Shown piece by piece: positions 29,915-39,283 of a DNA stretch of 60,797 bases. Both the position numbers and the translations under genes were made by a program. The notes under the pieces were generated by a model. The model was not told the DNA's origin. It searched no databases and saw only the letters and a program-made list of their open reading frames with translations. Where the stretch lies: contig JAAXXD010000004.1 of the NCBI GenBank assembly GCA_013334655.1, positions 1-60,797 of the forward strand, given 5' to 3'. The stretch's first letter is position 1. The number at the start of each line of letters is the position of its first letter. Source of the stretch: Chlorobaculum sp. Its GTDB lineage: Bacteria; Bacteroidota; Chlorobiia; Chlorobiales; Chlorobiaceae.

Positions 29915-31411
29915 ATGAACAACGATACCCAGGATTTGACGCAGCCGGATGAACCCCAGGCAACGCCAGTCAAACTCATCGACAAGGAGCATTTTACGCC
30001 GACCCAGATTGTCGAGCAGCTCGACAAATACATCATCGGCCAGAAAGACGCCAAGAAATCGGTGGCCATCGCTCTGCGCAACAGGCTTCGCCGCCAGAAT
30101 GTGAGTGAGGAGCTGCGCGACGAGATCATGCCGAACAACATCATCATGATCGGCCCGACCGGTGTTGGCAAGACCGAGATCGCCCGCCGTCTCGCCAAGC
30201 TGGCGCGTGCGCCCTTCGTGAAGGTCGAGGCGTCGAAGTTCACTGAGGTCGGCTACGTTGGCCGCGACGTCGAGTCGATGATTCGCGACCTGGTCGAGCA
30301 GTCGGTGGCGATGGTGCGCAGTGAGAAGTCGGAGGAGGTTCGCGAAAAAGCGGCGCTGCTGGTCGAGGAGCGCTTGCTCGATATTCTGCTGCCTCCCGTG
30401 AGCGGCCACGAAGAGCCGGAGCACTCCGGTGAAGAGGAGGCCGAGGTTGTCGAAGGTGACGCCGAGGTCGTTCAGGAGAAGAATCTCGAACGCGAGGTCA
30501 ACCGCAAGAGCCGCCAGAAGATGCTCGAACGGCTGCGCGCTGGAAGGATGGAGGAACGCCAGATCGAACTCGAAATTAGCGGCGACGGGCAGGGCGGCAT
30601 GATGCAGATTTTTGGGCCGCTCGGGCAGATGGAGGAGATCGGCGGCATCATGCAGGACCTCATGAGCGGGATGCCGAAGAAGAAGAAAAAGCGCCGCCTC
30701 ACCATCGCCGAGGCTCGCAAGCTGCTCGAACAGGAGGAGGTGCAGAAGCTCATCGACATGGACGCCGTCGTCAAGGAGGCGCTCCGCAAGGTCGAGGAGT
30801 CGGGCATTGTTTTCATCGACGAGATCGACAAAATCGCCGCACCGACCACTGGCGCTGGCGGCAAAGGCCCCGATGTCAGCCGCGAAGGCGTGCAGCGTGA
30901 CCTCCTGCCCATCGTCGAGGGTTCGACCGTGGCCACCAAGTATGGCGTCGTCAAGACCGACCACGTGCTCTTCATCGCCTCTGGCGCGTTCCACGTCGCC
31001 CGTCCCTCCGACCTGATTCCCGAGCTTCAGGGCCGTTTTCCCATCAGGGTCGAGCTGAAAAGCCTTACCGAGGAGGATTTCTACCTGATCCTGACCCAGC
31101 CGCGCAACGCGCTGATCAAGCAGTACCGCGCCATGCTTGAGACCGAACAGATCGATCTCGAATTCACCGATGAAGCGATCCGCGAAATCGCCCGGACGGC
31201 GGCCAAGGTGAACGAGACCGTCGAGAATATCGGCGCGCGACGATTGCACACCATTCTGACCAACCTGCTCGAAGAGCTGATGTTCGGCGTTCCCGAGATG
31301 CTCACCGACGGCTCGATTGCCGGGAACAGGGTGGTCATCGATGCCAATCAGGTTCGTGACAAGCTGGGTAAGGTGGTCGCCGACAGGGATCTGAGCCAGT
31401 ATATCCTCTAA
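29915..31411 (+). CDS. hslU: HslU ATPase subunit of the HslVU protease
   Basis: 498 residues. [27 protein letters not shown] is the hallmark N-terminus. Walker A is GPTGVGKTE, Walker B is VFIDEIDKI, and the sensor/arginine-finger region and C-terminal hydrophobic tail (DLSQYIL) that docks into HslV are present. A longer I-domain with an acidic stretch ([20 protein letters not shown]) accounts for its extra length compared with about 443 residues in E. coli. It unfolds substrates for HslV in the cytoplasm. Confidence 0.96.
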   Translation: MNNDTQDLTQPDEPQATPVKLIDKEHFTPTQIVEQLDKYIIGQKDAKKSVAIALRNRLRRQNVSEELRDEIMPNNIIMIGPTGVGKTEIARRLAKLARAPFVKVEASKFTEVGYVGRDVESMIRDLVEQSVAMVRSEKSEEVREKAALLVEERLLDILLPPVSGHEEPEHSGEEEAEVVEGDAEVVQEKNLEREVNRKSRQKMLERLRAGRMEERQIELEISGDGQGGMMQIFGPLGQMEEIGGIMQDLMSGMPKKKKKRRLTIAEARKLLEQEEVQKLIDMDAVVKEALRKVEESGIVFIDEIDKIAAPTTGAGGKGPDVSREGVQRDLLPIVEGSTVATKYGVVKTDHVLFIASGAFHVARPSDLIPELQGRFPIRVELKSLTEEDFYLILTQPRNALIKQYRAMLETEQIDLEFTDEAIREIARTAAKVNETVENIGARRLHTILTNLLEELMFGVPEMLTDGSIAGNRVVIDANQVRDKLGKVVADRDLSQYIL

Positions 31412-31428
31412 GCCAAACCGGAGCACCC

Positions 31429-31875
31429 ATGAGCGCGATCTCAATCCTGGTCATGAACGGGCCGAATCTCTCGCGACTTGGCAAGCGCGAGCCTGAAATT
31501 TACGGCAGCCTCACGCTCGACGCGATCAACCGGGGAATCGCCGGGGCATTTCCAGAGGTCAGGTTCGAGTTTTTCCAGTCTGAGCATGAAGGCGCTCTCT
31601 TGGAAAAGCTGTTCGAAATCGAAGACCGTGGCGGCTTTGCGGGGGTCGTGCTCAATGCGGGAGCGTTCACGCACTATTCTATCGCTCTGCGCGACGCCAT
31701 CAGCTCGATCAAGGTTCCCGTCGTCGAGGTGCACCTCTCCAACGTGCACAGGCGGGAGGAGTTCCGCCACAAATCGGTCATCTCCGCGGTCTGCAACGGC
31801 GTGATCGCCGGTTTTGGCGTCGAGAGCTACCATCTCGGCGTGAGGGCGCTCTTGGGGAGTCTCGGCAGGAGGTGA
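31429..31875 (+). CDS. aroQ: 3-dehydroquinate dehydratase, type II
   Basis: 148 residues, the size of the dodecameric type II enzyme. MNGPNLSRLGKREPEIYGS holds the catalytic Tyr, NAGAFTHYS the substrate-binding Asn, and VEVHLSNVHRREEFRHKS the catalytic His. It dehydrates 3-dehydroquinate to 3-dehydroshikimate. It starts 17 bases after hslU. Its stop codon lies inside a 9-base-period repeat that continues to 31916. Confidence 0.95.
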   Translation: MSAISILVMNGPNLSRLGKREPEIYGSLTLDAINRGIAGAFPEVRFEFFQSEHEGALLEKLFEIEDRGGFAGVVLNAGAFTHYSIALRDAISSIKVPVVEVHLSNVHRREEFRHKSVISAVCNGVIAGFGVESYHLGVRALLGSLGRR

Positions 31876-31916
31876 AGGACTGCAGGGACTTCAGGGTCTG
31901 CAAGGACGACAAGGAG
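31872..31916. repeat. 9-base-period tandem repeat (xxCAGGGAC-like x5)
   Basis: Five 9-mers in register: GTGAAGGAC, TGCAGGGAC, TTCAGGGTC, TGCAAGGAC, GACAAGGAG. It begins over the aroQ stop codon and runs toward the converging TPR gene. The same kind of unit occurs at 35908-35943. Confidence 0.78.
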
Positions 31917-31951
31917 AATGGAATAGAAAAGGTGGCTTGCAAACCACCCTC

Positions 31952-32830
31952 TTAGTTTCCCATTGGCAATTCGTCGTAGGTCTTCGGTTTTACGCTCAAC
32001 TCTTTCGTCAGTTTGGCGATGAGTTGCCGTATCTCTTTCAGCCGCCTCACGTCGCTTTTCATGAGCACCGGTTTGGTTTCTGCTATCCTCAGGATATTCA
32101 GCGCTTCCTGCTTTCTGCTTTCTTCGAGATAGATCAGCCCAAGTTCGTGATAATGCCGGATCACTCTCGGATTCAGGCTGATCGCTTTCTTGAAATCTTT
32201 TTCCGCTTCCAGACGGTTGCCTTCCGGCATTCCGCCGATGAAGGTATTGCCCACCATGCGGCTGAACCAGCCGATTTTCGACACCTGATAGTTGTACGAG
32301 CCGAGCATCGACCAGGCCACATCGTCGTGCGGATTCAGTTCGAGCGCTCTGTCCAGCTCTTTCTTGATCTCCGCCGCCCGTCGCACCTTCTCTTTCGAGC
32401 CGATCTTGTCCGCCTTCAGGGCCAGCGCGGCGGCAAGCCATGTATGAGCGCTGGCGCTGTTGCCGTCGAGCTGCACCGATTTTTGCGCATACTCCACAGC
32501 TTTGGCGTAATAAGGCATCCTCTTTGCGGTCTCGTTCGGCTCGAATGATTCGGCGATACCGATATTCAGCCGGGCGAGTTTCCAGTATAGGTCAGCCGTT
32601 TCCTTGCCGCACTGGAGCATCGTGTTGTAGAGCGAATCGGCCTCTTCGTAATGAAGCGATTTGAACGCCTGATCGGCGGTATCGAGCGCGGCGTTTTCAT
32701 TCGGTTTTGTCGCTGTGTTTGCTCCCATGGCCGGTTGCGAGAGCAGGAGAAGCGCGGTCAGTAGCGTGGTCAGGGTTTTGCGCGAGCCGGACGAAGTCAA
32801 GAGAAAAAGCTGTATCGGGGACTTCTTCAT
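31952..32830 (-). CDS. Exported TPR-repeat protein (RMDN-like)
   Basis: The ATG at 32830 overlaps the DoxX stop as ATGA, giving 292 residues; an ATG nine bases upstream is also in frame. Residues 1-37 look like a signal peptide ending PAMGA. The rest is helical tetratricopeptide-like repeats: ADQAFKSLHYEEADSLYNTML, NSASAHTWLAAALALKA, NPHDDVAWSMLGSYNY, NPRVIRHYHELGLIYLEE. The arrangement resembles the RMD/FAM82-type TPR proteins. It is likely periplasmic; the partner is unknown. Translationally coupled to the DoxX gene. Confidence 0.8.
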   Translation of the reverse strand: MKKSPIQLFLLTSSGSRKTLTTLLTALLLLSQPAMGANTATKPNENAALDTADQAFKSLHYEEADSLYNTMLQCGKETADLYWKLARLNIGIAESFEPNETAKRMPYYAKAVEYAQKSVQLDGNSASAHTWLAAALALKADKIGSKEKVRRAAEIKKELDRALELNPHDDVAWSMLGSYNYQVSKIGWFSRMVGNTFIGGMPEGNRLEAEKDFKKAISLNPRVIRHYHELGLIYLEESRKQEALNILRIAETKPVLMKSDVRRLKEIRQLIAKLTKELSVKPKTYDELPMGN

Positions 32831-33363
32831 TTGAACCATGGGGAATCAGGGTATTTCATGTTGAGTCTGCGGTCGAGTCCGAGCCAGTGGCCGGTCGGCA
32901 GCACGATGAGCAGGATTGAAATGGTGACCAGCGGCGGGATTGTTTCGTTATAGTAACCGCCCGCCGCGAAATTGAGCAGCATAAAGAGGCCGAAAGCCGC
33001 GTTGATGCGTGTGGTGACACCGAGTAGCAGCGCGACGCCGATGATCAACTCGCCGATGGTGACGATCCAGGCGATCGGCATGACCAGAGGCAGGGCAAAG
33101 TGCTGAAGGTATGACGCCTGCCACAGGGCGATGGTCGCTTCGACAGAGCCGCTCCAGGTCGCTGTTGCAAGCAGCTCATGCAGCCTTTTCGTGAAGTGCT
33201 GGGTAAGAATGTCGCTCCACATCCAGCCGCGCATTATTTTATGGACGAAGCCGTAGATGAAGAGTGTAGTGTAGAGGTATCTGAGCACAAGCACGAAGAT
33301 GACGCCAGATGCTTTGAGTTTGTGCTCGCTCAGGTAGTTGCGTTTCCACTGAAAGTCGGTCAT
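32827..33363 (-). CDS. DoxX-family membrane protein
   Basis: 178 residues with four hydrophobic segments (about 20-40, 93-115, 118-138, 145-160). The pattern LRYLYTTLFIYGFVHKI, then GELIIGVALLLGVTTRINAAFGLFM and the closing GHWLGLDRRL match DoxX/DUF417-like proteins, which associate with redox stress and sulfur metabolism in some bacteria. The exact role here is unknown. Coupled by an ATGA overlap to the TPR protein downstream, so the two proteins may work together (inference). Confidence 0.82.
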   Translation of the reverse strand: MTDFQWKRNYLSEHKLKASGVIFVLVLRYLYTTLFIYGFVHKIMRGWMWSDILTQHFTKRLHELLATATWSGSVEATIALWQASYLQHFALPLVMPIAWIVTIGELIIGVALLLGVTTRINAAFGLFMLLNFAAGGYYNETIPPLVTISILLIVLPTGHWLGLDRRLNMKYPDSPWFK

Positions 33364-33459
33364 AGCCTGCGAAACATGGGTTCAATGGTGTATCGTCATG
33401 TCGCTTTATTTGATTTGGCGACAGCTTTGAATTTCATCGAATTTACAAAAAAAACCTCT

Positions 33460-35889
33460 TTACAAAAGATGTTGCGGATCGACATCGACCATGATGACGA
33501 GATTTTCGCCTCTGAATGCACCAAGCGTATCATACTGCGCCTGACGGATCACGGCTGAGTTGAGCTTGATGCCGGAGAGTTTCAGGATGAGCTGGTAGCG
33601 GTAACGGCCCTTCATCTTGTTGATGCCCGCCGGAGCCGGGCCGAGGATTCTGCCGAACTGTTCCGGCACCTGTGGCAGCAGGAGCTCTCGGAGTGTCTCG
33701 GCTCCTTTTTCAGCAACTGCTTCCGATGGCGAGGAGCATTCGAACTTGACCAGGCGGGTGAATGGGGGATAGCCAAGCTCGCGACGGGAGGCCATCTCGG
33801 CCTCGAAAAAGTGGCGATAGTCGGCGCGGATGACGTGCTGGAACAGCTCGTTGTCGCGGTTGTAAAGCTGAAGCAGCACCTCGCCAGGCATCGTCGAGCG
33901 CCCGGCGCGACCGGCAACCTGTATCAGGAGCGAGTAGATGCGTTCCGAAGCGCGGAAGTCCGGCAGGTGCAGGCCGATGTCGGCCATCAGGACGCCGACC
34001 AGCGTCACCTCCGGAAAGTCGAGGCCCTTGGCGACCATCTGCGTGCCGAGCAGGATGCGGGCATTCTTTTGGCGGAAAGCGGTCAGTATCGAAGCGTGGG
34101 CGTCCTTGGTCGAGGTGGTGTCAACATCCATGCGGAGAATCTTCTCGCCGGGGAAGAGCTTGCCCAGTTCCTCTTCGATCCGCTCGGTGCCGCTGCTTTT
34201 GTAGAAGAGGTTTTCCGATTTGCACGCAGGGCACGACTGGCGGAACGGCTCGATGTGGCCGCAGTAGTGGCAGCGCAGGCTCTGGTCGGAGGCGTGGTAG
34301 GTCAGCGAGATATTGCAATATCTGCATGTTGGCGTATGGCCGCAGTCGAGGCAGAGGAGGCTGCCCGCGAAGCCCCGGCGGTTTTGCAGCAGGATCACCT
34401 GCTCGTCGCGCTGGAGCCGCAGCCGGATCGCGTCGTACAGCGCCCCCGAGATCGACGGCGTGACCCGCTGGCTGCCGGGCATCCAGACGAGCTGGATCGT
34501 CGGCATCCGGGCGTTGTCGATCCGCTCCGGCAGTTCGAGCAGGGTGTATTTGCTCTCGAGCGCGTTCCGGTAGGACTCGAACGACGGGGTGGCCGAGCCG
34601 AGCACGCAGAGCGCTTTCTCGAACATCGCTCGCATCACCGCCGTGTCACGGGCGTGGTAGCGCGGCGTGCGATCCTGCTTGTAGGCGGCGTCGTGCTCCT
34701 CGTCCACGATGATCGCGCCGACATTTTCAAGCGGTGCGAAGATGGTCGAGCGCGCGCCGAGGGCGATTCGCGCCTTGCCTTGTCGCAACCGCTGCCAGGC
34801 GTCGTACTTCTCCCGGTCGCTCATGGCGCTGTGCATGATCTGGATGTCGTCGCCGAAATAGTGCCGAAAGCGGGCGGCGGTCTGCGGCGTGAGGGCGATC
34901 TCCGGTACCAGCACGATGGCGGTTTTCCCTTCGGCAAGCACCCGGCGGAGCAGCTCGATATAGACCAGCGTCTTGCCGCTGCCGGTCACGCCGTGCAGGA
35001 GAAAGGTCTGAAAACGCTTCTGGCGCAGTGCTTCGCCAAGCGCGTCGAGAGCGATTTGCTGGTGCCTGCCGAGCGCCGTGATCTCCTTCTGCGGCTCATC
35101 AAAGCGCAAACTCTCGCGGGCGGGCGCGTCAGTCTCGATTTTCTCGGCCAGCCCAAGCGCGACGAGGCCGTTGAATATCGCTCTCGATATACCACCCTCG
35201 CCCGCCTGGAAGCGCTGCTCCGGTCGGGAAGCGAGCAGCTCGAACGCCTCGCGCTTTTTCGGCGAGCGGGCAATCAGCATTTCCTGCTCATCGGGAAGCG
35301 TCGTCGCCAGACGCCAGGCCGTGACGGTGCGGGGCTTTGTTTCCATAAAGCTTTTGCGCACCGTGAGCAACCCCGCGCGTTCGAGTTCAGCGAGCGCGGC
35401 GTACAGCTCCTTGCGTCCGAGGCGTTTGCGAAGCTGCCGCACGGTGAGCCGCTTATCCGCCGAAAGCGCCTTCAGGATGCTCCGGCGCAGTCCGGTGCTT
35501 TTGATTTTCGTTTCGGGGCTTTCGAGCTGGAAACCGGCAAGCTCCACCACATCATCGACAACGCTCCTGAGCGGGGCGGGCAGGGCGGTGGCAAGGCAAT
35601 CGATGGGGCGGGCGAGGTAGTAATCCGACATCCACAAGGCGAGTTTCAGCATGACCGGGGTAAGCACCGGCACGCCGCCATTGAGCAGGTCGAGCACCTC
35701 GCCATCGCATTCGTCTGGATTCTCCGCCTCCAGCGACCAGACATAGCCGGTGTAGGCCGATGCCTTGTGGTGTACAAGGTTCACCAGCACCTGGCATCCC
35801 GGCTGAATCGTTGCCGCCAGCCCCTCCGGCACGTCAAGGAGAAACGGCTCGTCACGATAGATTCGTTCTACATAGACACTTGCTTGCAT
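33460..35889 (-). CDS. priA: Primosomal protein N' (replication restart helicase PriA)
   Basis: About 809 residues from ATG 35889 (MQASVYVERIYR). The N-terminal 3'-end-binding domain is followed by a superfamily 2 helicase core: Walker A GVTGSGKTLVYIELLR, DEEHDAAYKQD and ALGARSTIFAPL. An eight-cysteine zinc module begins CLDCGHTPTCRYCNISLTYH and ends CPACKSENL, then VAGRAGR (motif VI). It reloads the replisome at stalled forks. Confidence 0.95.
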   Translation of the reverse strand: MQASVYVERIYRDEPFLLDVPEGLAATIQPGCQVLVNLVHHKASAYTGYVWSLEAENPDECDGEVLDLLNGGVPVLTPVMLKLALWMSDYYLARPIDCLATALPAPLRSVVDDVVELAGFQLESPETKIKSTGLRRSILKALSADKRLTVRQLRKRLGRKELYAALAELERAGLLTVRKSFMETKPRTVTAWRLATTLPDEQEMLIARSPKKREAFELLASRPEQRFQAGEGGISRAIFNGLVALGLAEKIETDAPARESLRFDEPQKEITALGRHQQIALDALGEALRQKRFQTFLLHGVTGSGKTLVYIELLRRVLAEGKTAIVLVPEIALTPQTAARFRHYFGDDIQIMHSAMSDREKYDAWQRLRQGKARIALGARSTIFAPLENVGAIIVDEEHDAAYKQDRTPRYHARDTAVMRAMFEKALCVLGSATPSFESYRNALESKYTLLELPERIDNARMPTIQLVWMPGSQRVTPSISGALYDAIRLRLQRDEQVILLQNRRGFAGSLLCLDCGHTPTCRYCNISLTYHASDQSLRCHYCGHIEPFRQSCPACKSENLFYKSSGTERIEEELGKLFPGEKILRMDVDTTSTKDAHASILTAFRQKNARILLGTQMVAKGLDFPEVTLVGVLMADIGLHLPDFRASERIYSLLIQVAGRAGRSTMPGEVLLQLYNRDNELFQHVIRADYRHFFEAEMASRRELGYPPFTRLVKFECSSPSEAVAEKGAETLRELLLPQVPEQFGRILGPAPAGINKMKGRYRYQLILKLSGIKLNSAVIRQAQYDTLGAFRGENLVIMVDVDPQHLL

Positions 35890-35907
35890 CGGCAATCAGT
35901 AAGTAAA

Positions 35908-35943
35908 ATCAGGGACAGCAAGGATTGCAAGGACATCAATGAG
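35908..35943. repeat. 9-base-period tandem repeat (xxCAAGGAC-like x4)
   Basis: Four 9-mers, ATCAGGGAC, AGCAAGGAT, TGCAAGGAC, ATCAATGAG, immediately upstream of priA. Same unit family as 31872-31916. Confidence 0.72.
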
Positions 35944-36006
35944 AGGGAAGAGGAGACGATTTCTCATTTCTTTCACCGTTCACTCAAAATTCATCATTCA
36001 TAATTC

Positions 36007-36037
36007 AAAAAAGCCAGCAGGATTTGCTGGCTTTTTT
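36007..36037 (-). terminator. Terminator after adk
   Basis: Perfect 13-bp stem (36007-36019 and 36025-36037) with five-base loop, A6 on one side and T6 on the other, 38 bases past the adk stop. It may act in both directions. Confidence 0.88.
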
Positions 36038-36074
36038 GGAAGGCTGGCTTTTTTGAACGATCTGTTCGCTGCAA

Positions 36075-36731
36075 TCACTCGCTGAGCGCGGCGATGATCT
36101 CTGTTTTGATCTGCTCGACTCCACCAATTCCTGCAATTTGCGAGTATTTTGGAGCATCGGCAGAGCCGTTCATCGAGAGGTTTCGATAGTAGCCGACAAG
36201 GAGCTCGGTCAGATCATGATAAGCTTTCAGACGCTTGCGCACGGTCTCTTCGCAGTCGTCGTCGCGCTGCACCAGCGGTTCGCCGGTGACGTCGTCCCTG
36301 TCCGGCACGGTCGGAGGATTGAAGAGAACATGGTAGGTGCGGCCTGAAGCAAGATGGACGCGGCGGCCGCTCATGCGTTTGATGATCTCCTCGTCGGGGA
36401 CGTTGATTTCAACGATATGATCGATGTGTATCCCTTCGGTCCGCATGGCTTCAGCCTGGACGAGGGTGCGCGGGAAGCCGTCGAAGAGGCAGCCGTTGGC
36501 GCAGTCAGACTGTTCGAGGCGCTCTTTGACAAGAGCCAAAATAATATCGTCGGGTACGAGACCTCCTTCATCCATGACCTTCTTGGCGGCCATGCCAAGC
36601 GGCGAGGCGGCTTTGGCGGCGGCGCGCAGCATGTCGCCGGTCGATATCTGGGGTATGCCGAAAGCTTCCGAAATGTATTGTGCTTGTGTTCCTTTGCCGG
36701 CGCCCGGTGCGCCCAACAGGATGACTCTCAT
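36075..36731 (-). CDS. adk: Adenylate kinase
   Basis: 218 residues. P-loop [12 protein letters not shown], then the AMP-binding stretch [10 protein letters not shown], the DGFPRT motif, and a long LID ([21 protein letters not shown]) without the zinc cysteines. It interconverts ATP + AMP and 2 ADP. It is 14 bases downstream of an unknown protein gene on the same strand. Confidence 0.96.
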   Translation of the reverse strand: MRVILLGAPGAGKGTQAQYISEAFGIPQISTGDMLRAAAKAASPLGMAAKKVMDEGGLVPDDIILALVKERLEQSDCANGCLFDGFPRTLVQAEAMRTEGIHIDHIVEINVPDEEIIKRMSGRRVHLASGRTYHVLFNPPTVPDRDDVTGEPLVQRDDDCEETVRKRLKAYHDLTELLVGYYRNLSMNGSADAPKYSQIAGIGGVEQIKTEIIAALSE

Positions 36732-36745
36732 GAAACGATATCCTT

Positions 36746-37513
36746 TTATGAATTTTTTTTCAGGGAGATGACGGTAATCTTGGGTTTGGCTGGTTTTTTC
36801 GCCTCTTCGACATCCGGTTCCGGGGCGGACGACGGCGCGCCATTCTGGACGACCGGAATGGCCTGGGATGAGGCTGGGGTTTTTACGGTTTCTCCACTGT
36901 TTTTGGATGACTTGAACTCAATGGCCTGCTTCGCCGGTTTTTTCAGCTCGATGGTTTTGGCTTTTGGCGTGCTGGGCCGGTGTTCGAGCGTGGACTCGTT
37001 GAAGAGATGCTCGAATGCGGCGCTCGAATGTTTCGGGTCGATGGAGCGATGGATGTACTCATCTTCATGAACGATCTGCGGCCTGAACTCGAAATCGAGA
37101 GCGACCAGCATCATTCTGAGCATTCTGCGGCTTTCGCCGAGATCGCCCTTGGAGTCGATTTTCGTATGTGCCTTGCCATTGACCGTGGTGATCTTGCGGC
37201 CATTGAGGTCGGTTTCCTCGATCAGCCCGAAGGTGACGTCGATCTTCATGCCAAGCAAGGCGAACGATGAAACCTCGGTGCGGATGGTCTTCATGCCTCC
37301 GACGGCTGTTTTCTGGTTTTTCAACTCCCAGCCAACCCACCCCTCTGTTTTGTGCACGATGAAGTCGGAGACATCCTCAAGCGGGCAGGAGTATCGGCGA
37401 ACCTTGAGTTCGCTGAAAACCGGTTTCTCCGAAGTATGGGTCGCATTGTTGGTCAGGCAGTGATACACTTTGACCATTTCGTCTCTGAAGGGAAGAAAAG
37501 AGGATAGATCCAT
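36746..37513 (-). CDS. Uncharacterised protein with Pro/Lys-rich C-terminal tail
   Basis: 255 residues from ATG 37513 ([19 protein letters not shown]); a longer frame overlapping rlmN by 32 bases is possible but unlikely. The N-terminal 150 residues look like one globular domain rich in beta strands ([39 protein letters not shown]), perhaps a SRPBCC-like or polyketide-cyclase-like fold, but this is weak. The C-terminal 90 residues are low-complexity ([31 protein letters not shown]). It lies between rlmN and adk in one minus-strand run. Function unknown. Confidence 0.72.
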   Translation of the reverse strand: MDLSSFLPFRDEMVKVYHCLTNNATHTSEKPVFSELKVRRYSCPLEDVSDFIVHKTEGWVGWELKNQKTAVGGMKTIRTEVSSFALLGMKIDVTFGLIEETDLNGRKITTVNGKAHTKIDSKGDLGESRRMLRMMLVALDFEFRPQIVHEDEYIHRSIDPKHSSAAFEHLFNESTLEHRPSTPKAKTIELKKPAKQAIEFKSSKNSGETVKTPASSQAIPVVQNGAPSSAPEPDVEEAKKPAKPKITVISLKKNS

Positions 37514-37556
37514 ATGAGATGGGCCGGTTAAAGATTTCTTCGGTTTCAAGCTGTTA

Positions 37557-38681
37557 TTACCGCGCGGGCCGGGTGGCCAATTGTCCACATGCTGCGTTTA
37601 TAGACGCGCCCTGACTTTTCCTGACGGTCACGAGCAATCCGGCGTCCAGCAAGCGTTGAATGAACATGTTTTTCGAGCTGTCGCAACACTGCTTGAACTT
37701 CAAAGTAACGATAGAATTATAATCAATCAAATTAATTTTGCATAACCCTCGCCTGGCGAAACGAGCCAGTTTTCGGGCATCATCGGGCGAATCGTTGATG
37801 CCTTCGAGCAGCATATAGACAAGTGTCACCGGTTGGCCGGTCATCGCGTTGTATGACGATATAGCGTTTGCCAGCCGGTCGAGCGTGACGTCGATAGCGA
37901 CCGGCATCATCCGTTCCCGAACCTCCTGATCGGCGCTGTGCAGCGAAATGGCGAGCTTGGTTTTGAGGCCCGAGCGGGCGACTCTCTCCATTTCCGCGGG
38001 CAGGCCGACGGTCGAGATCGTGATCTTTTTTTCGGAAATGCTGAAGTTGTAATCCGCCTCGGACAACATGCGGATGGACTCGAACACGTTGTCGAGATTG
38101 AGCAGCGGTTCGCCCATGCCCATGTAGACGATATTGCTCAGACCACGCCCGTGGCGCTTTATCGCTTCGCTATCGAGCAGGAACACCTGATCGGTCATTT
38201 CAGAGGCCAACAGGTTTCTTCTGAATCCCATCTGGCCCGTAGCGCAGAAGGCGCAGCGTAACGGGCAGCCAACCTGCGATGAGATGCAGGCGGTCATGCG
38301 CTCTTCCGACGGAATCAGCACGCTTTCGACCAGTTCGCTGTCCTCAAGCCGGATGAGAAATTTCGCTGTGGAAAGGGGAGTGGTCGAACCTTCGTCAAGA
38401 AATTCGCTTTCGGAACCGGCGAGAGTGGCAGGAATGATGCTCCATTCCGAAGCGAGCCTCTGGCGCAGTTTCCTGCCGAAGGTGCTCATCGTTTCGAAGT
38501 CGAGAGCCTGGTTGCTGTAAAGCCATCGGTGAAGCTGACTTGCGCGGTAAGATGGCTCGCCGAGAGCGGCCATGAGTTCGCCAAGCTCCTGCCGGTTCAG
38601 CCTCCTGATGTTTGGCAGCGTTTCATGTCGTTTTTCACTGCCGGCTTCTACTCTGTTTTTCGTCATTTTATAGACAAGCAT
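37557..38681 (-). CDS. rlmN: Dual-specificity 23S rRNA/tRNA adenine C2-methyltransferase RlmN
   Basis: 374 residues. The radical SAM cluster motif CPLRCAFC (CxxxCxxC) lies in QVGCPLRCAFCATGQMG, then YMGMGEPLLN and ISLHSADQEVRERMMP. The C-terminal substrate-methylated cysteine is in INAACGQL. It makes 2-methyladenosine at 23S rRNA A2503 and at tRNA A37. A second ATG at 38666 would shorten the protein by five residues; neither has a clear Shine-Dalgarno. Confidence 0.95.
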   Translation of the reverse strand: MLVYKMTKNRVEAGSEKRHETLPNIRRLNRQELGELMAALGEPSYRASQLHRWLYSNQALDFETMSTFGRKLRQRLASEWSIIPATLAGSESEFLDEGSTTPLSTAKFLIRLEDSELVESVLIPSEERMTACISSQVGCPLRCAFCATGQMGFRRNLLASEMTDQVFLLDSEAIKRHGRGLSNIVYMGMGEPLLNLDNVFESIRMLSEADYNFSISEKKITISTVGLPAEMERVARSGLKTKLAISLHSADQEVRERMMPVAIDVTLDRLANAISSYNAMTGQPVTLVYMLLEGINDSPDDARKLARFARRGLCKINLIDYNSIVTLKFKQCCDSSKNMFIQRLLDAGLLVTVRKSQGASINAACGQLATRPAR

Positions 38682-38790
38682 TTTATAGATAAATTTGCTG
38701 CTAAAAAATAAAAAAAGTACTTTACCTTATACACTGTGTTAAAACAGTTCATTGACGGAATCTGGCTGCATCAAATCAATTCAAAATAGA

Positions 38791-39138
38791 ATGTCTCCGG
38801 AACCATTGAAAGACAAAAAAGATTACAACCACCAGCTTCTCGACAAGGTTATCCAGGCAAGAATCCGTTTCGCGGCGCTGGCTTACCTGCTGAGCGTCAC
38901 TGAGGCTTCGTTCGTGGAAATTCGCGACAGCATCAGAGCGACGGATGGAAATCTCAGCATTCATCTCAGAAAACTCGAGACGGCGGGCTACGTGGAGTGC
39001 ATCAAGAGCTTCGAGAGCCGCAAGCCTCTCTCCAATTACCGGGTGACGGACAAGGGCCGCGAGGCGTTTGCCGAGTACCTCAGGAATGTGGGTAAATTCT
39101 GCGACGATATGCCAGATTTGCAAGCAAAAACAGCCTGA
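38791..39138 (+). CDS. Winged-helix transcriptional regulator (MarR/ArsR-like, HTH_34)
   Basis: 115 residues from ATG 38791 (MSPEPLKDKKDYN); an upstream start at 38752 adds 13 residues without family character. A winged helix-turn-helix spans about residues 25-100: RFAALAYLLSVTEASFVEIRD, then the recognition helix NLSIHLRKLETAGYVE and the wing ending in YRVTDKGREAFAEYL. Such small proteins regulate nearby genes or their own; the target is not visible. It stands alone between divergent rlmN and nrnA. Confidence 0.85.
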   Translation: MSPEPLKDKKDYNHQLLDKVIQARIRFAALAYLLSVTEASFVEIRDSIRATDGNLSIHLRKLETAGYVECIKSFESRKPLSNYRVTDKGREAFAEYLRNVGKFCDDMPDLQAKTA

Positions 39139-39283
39139 TCGTCTCTTTATTGATTAAGTTCAGGAATTCAGAACGTTTGGCGTTTCGCTGCCGTTCTGAA
39201 ATTATCGGATTTCGTCCGTCCGATTATTTATATATTGAACGTCTGTTTTCGTCGAGGATTCTTGACAACCATTTCCTGAGCTG

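Noticed and set aside
29912-31444. 510-codon open frame opposite hslU.
   Set aside because: Antisense shadow of hslU with no recognisable motif; the plus strand carries all HslU signatures.
33811-36003. Open frame of 730 codons on the plus strand opposite priA.
   Set aside because: Antisense shadow of the clear priA gene: composition is Arg/Ala/Gly/His-rich with no domain, and several other long antisense frames of the same kind exist here due to high GC.
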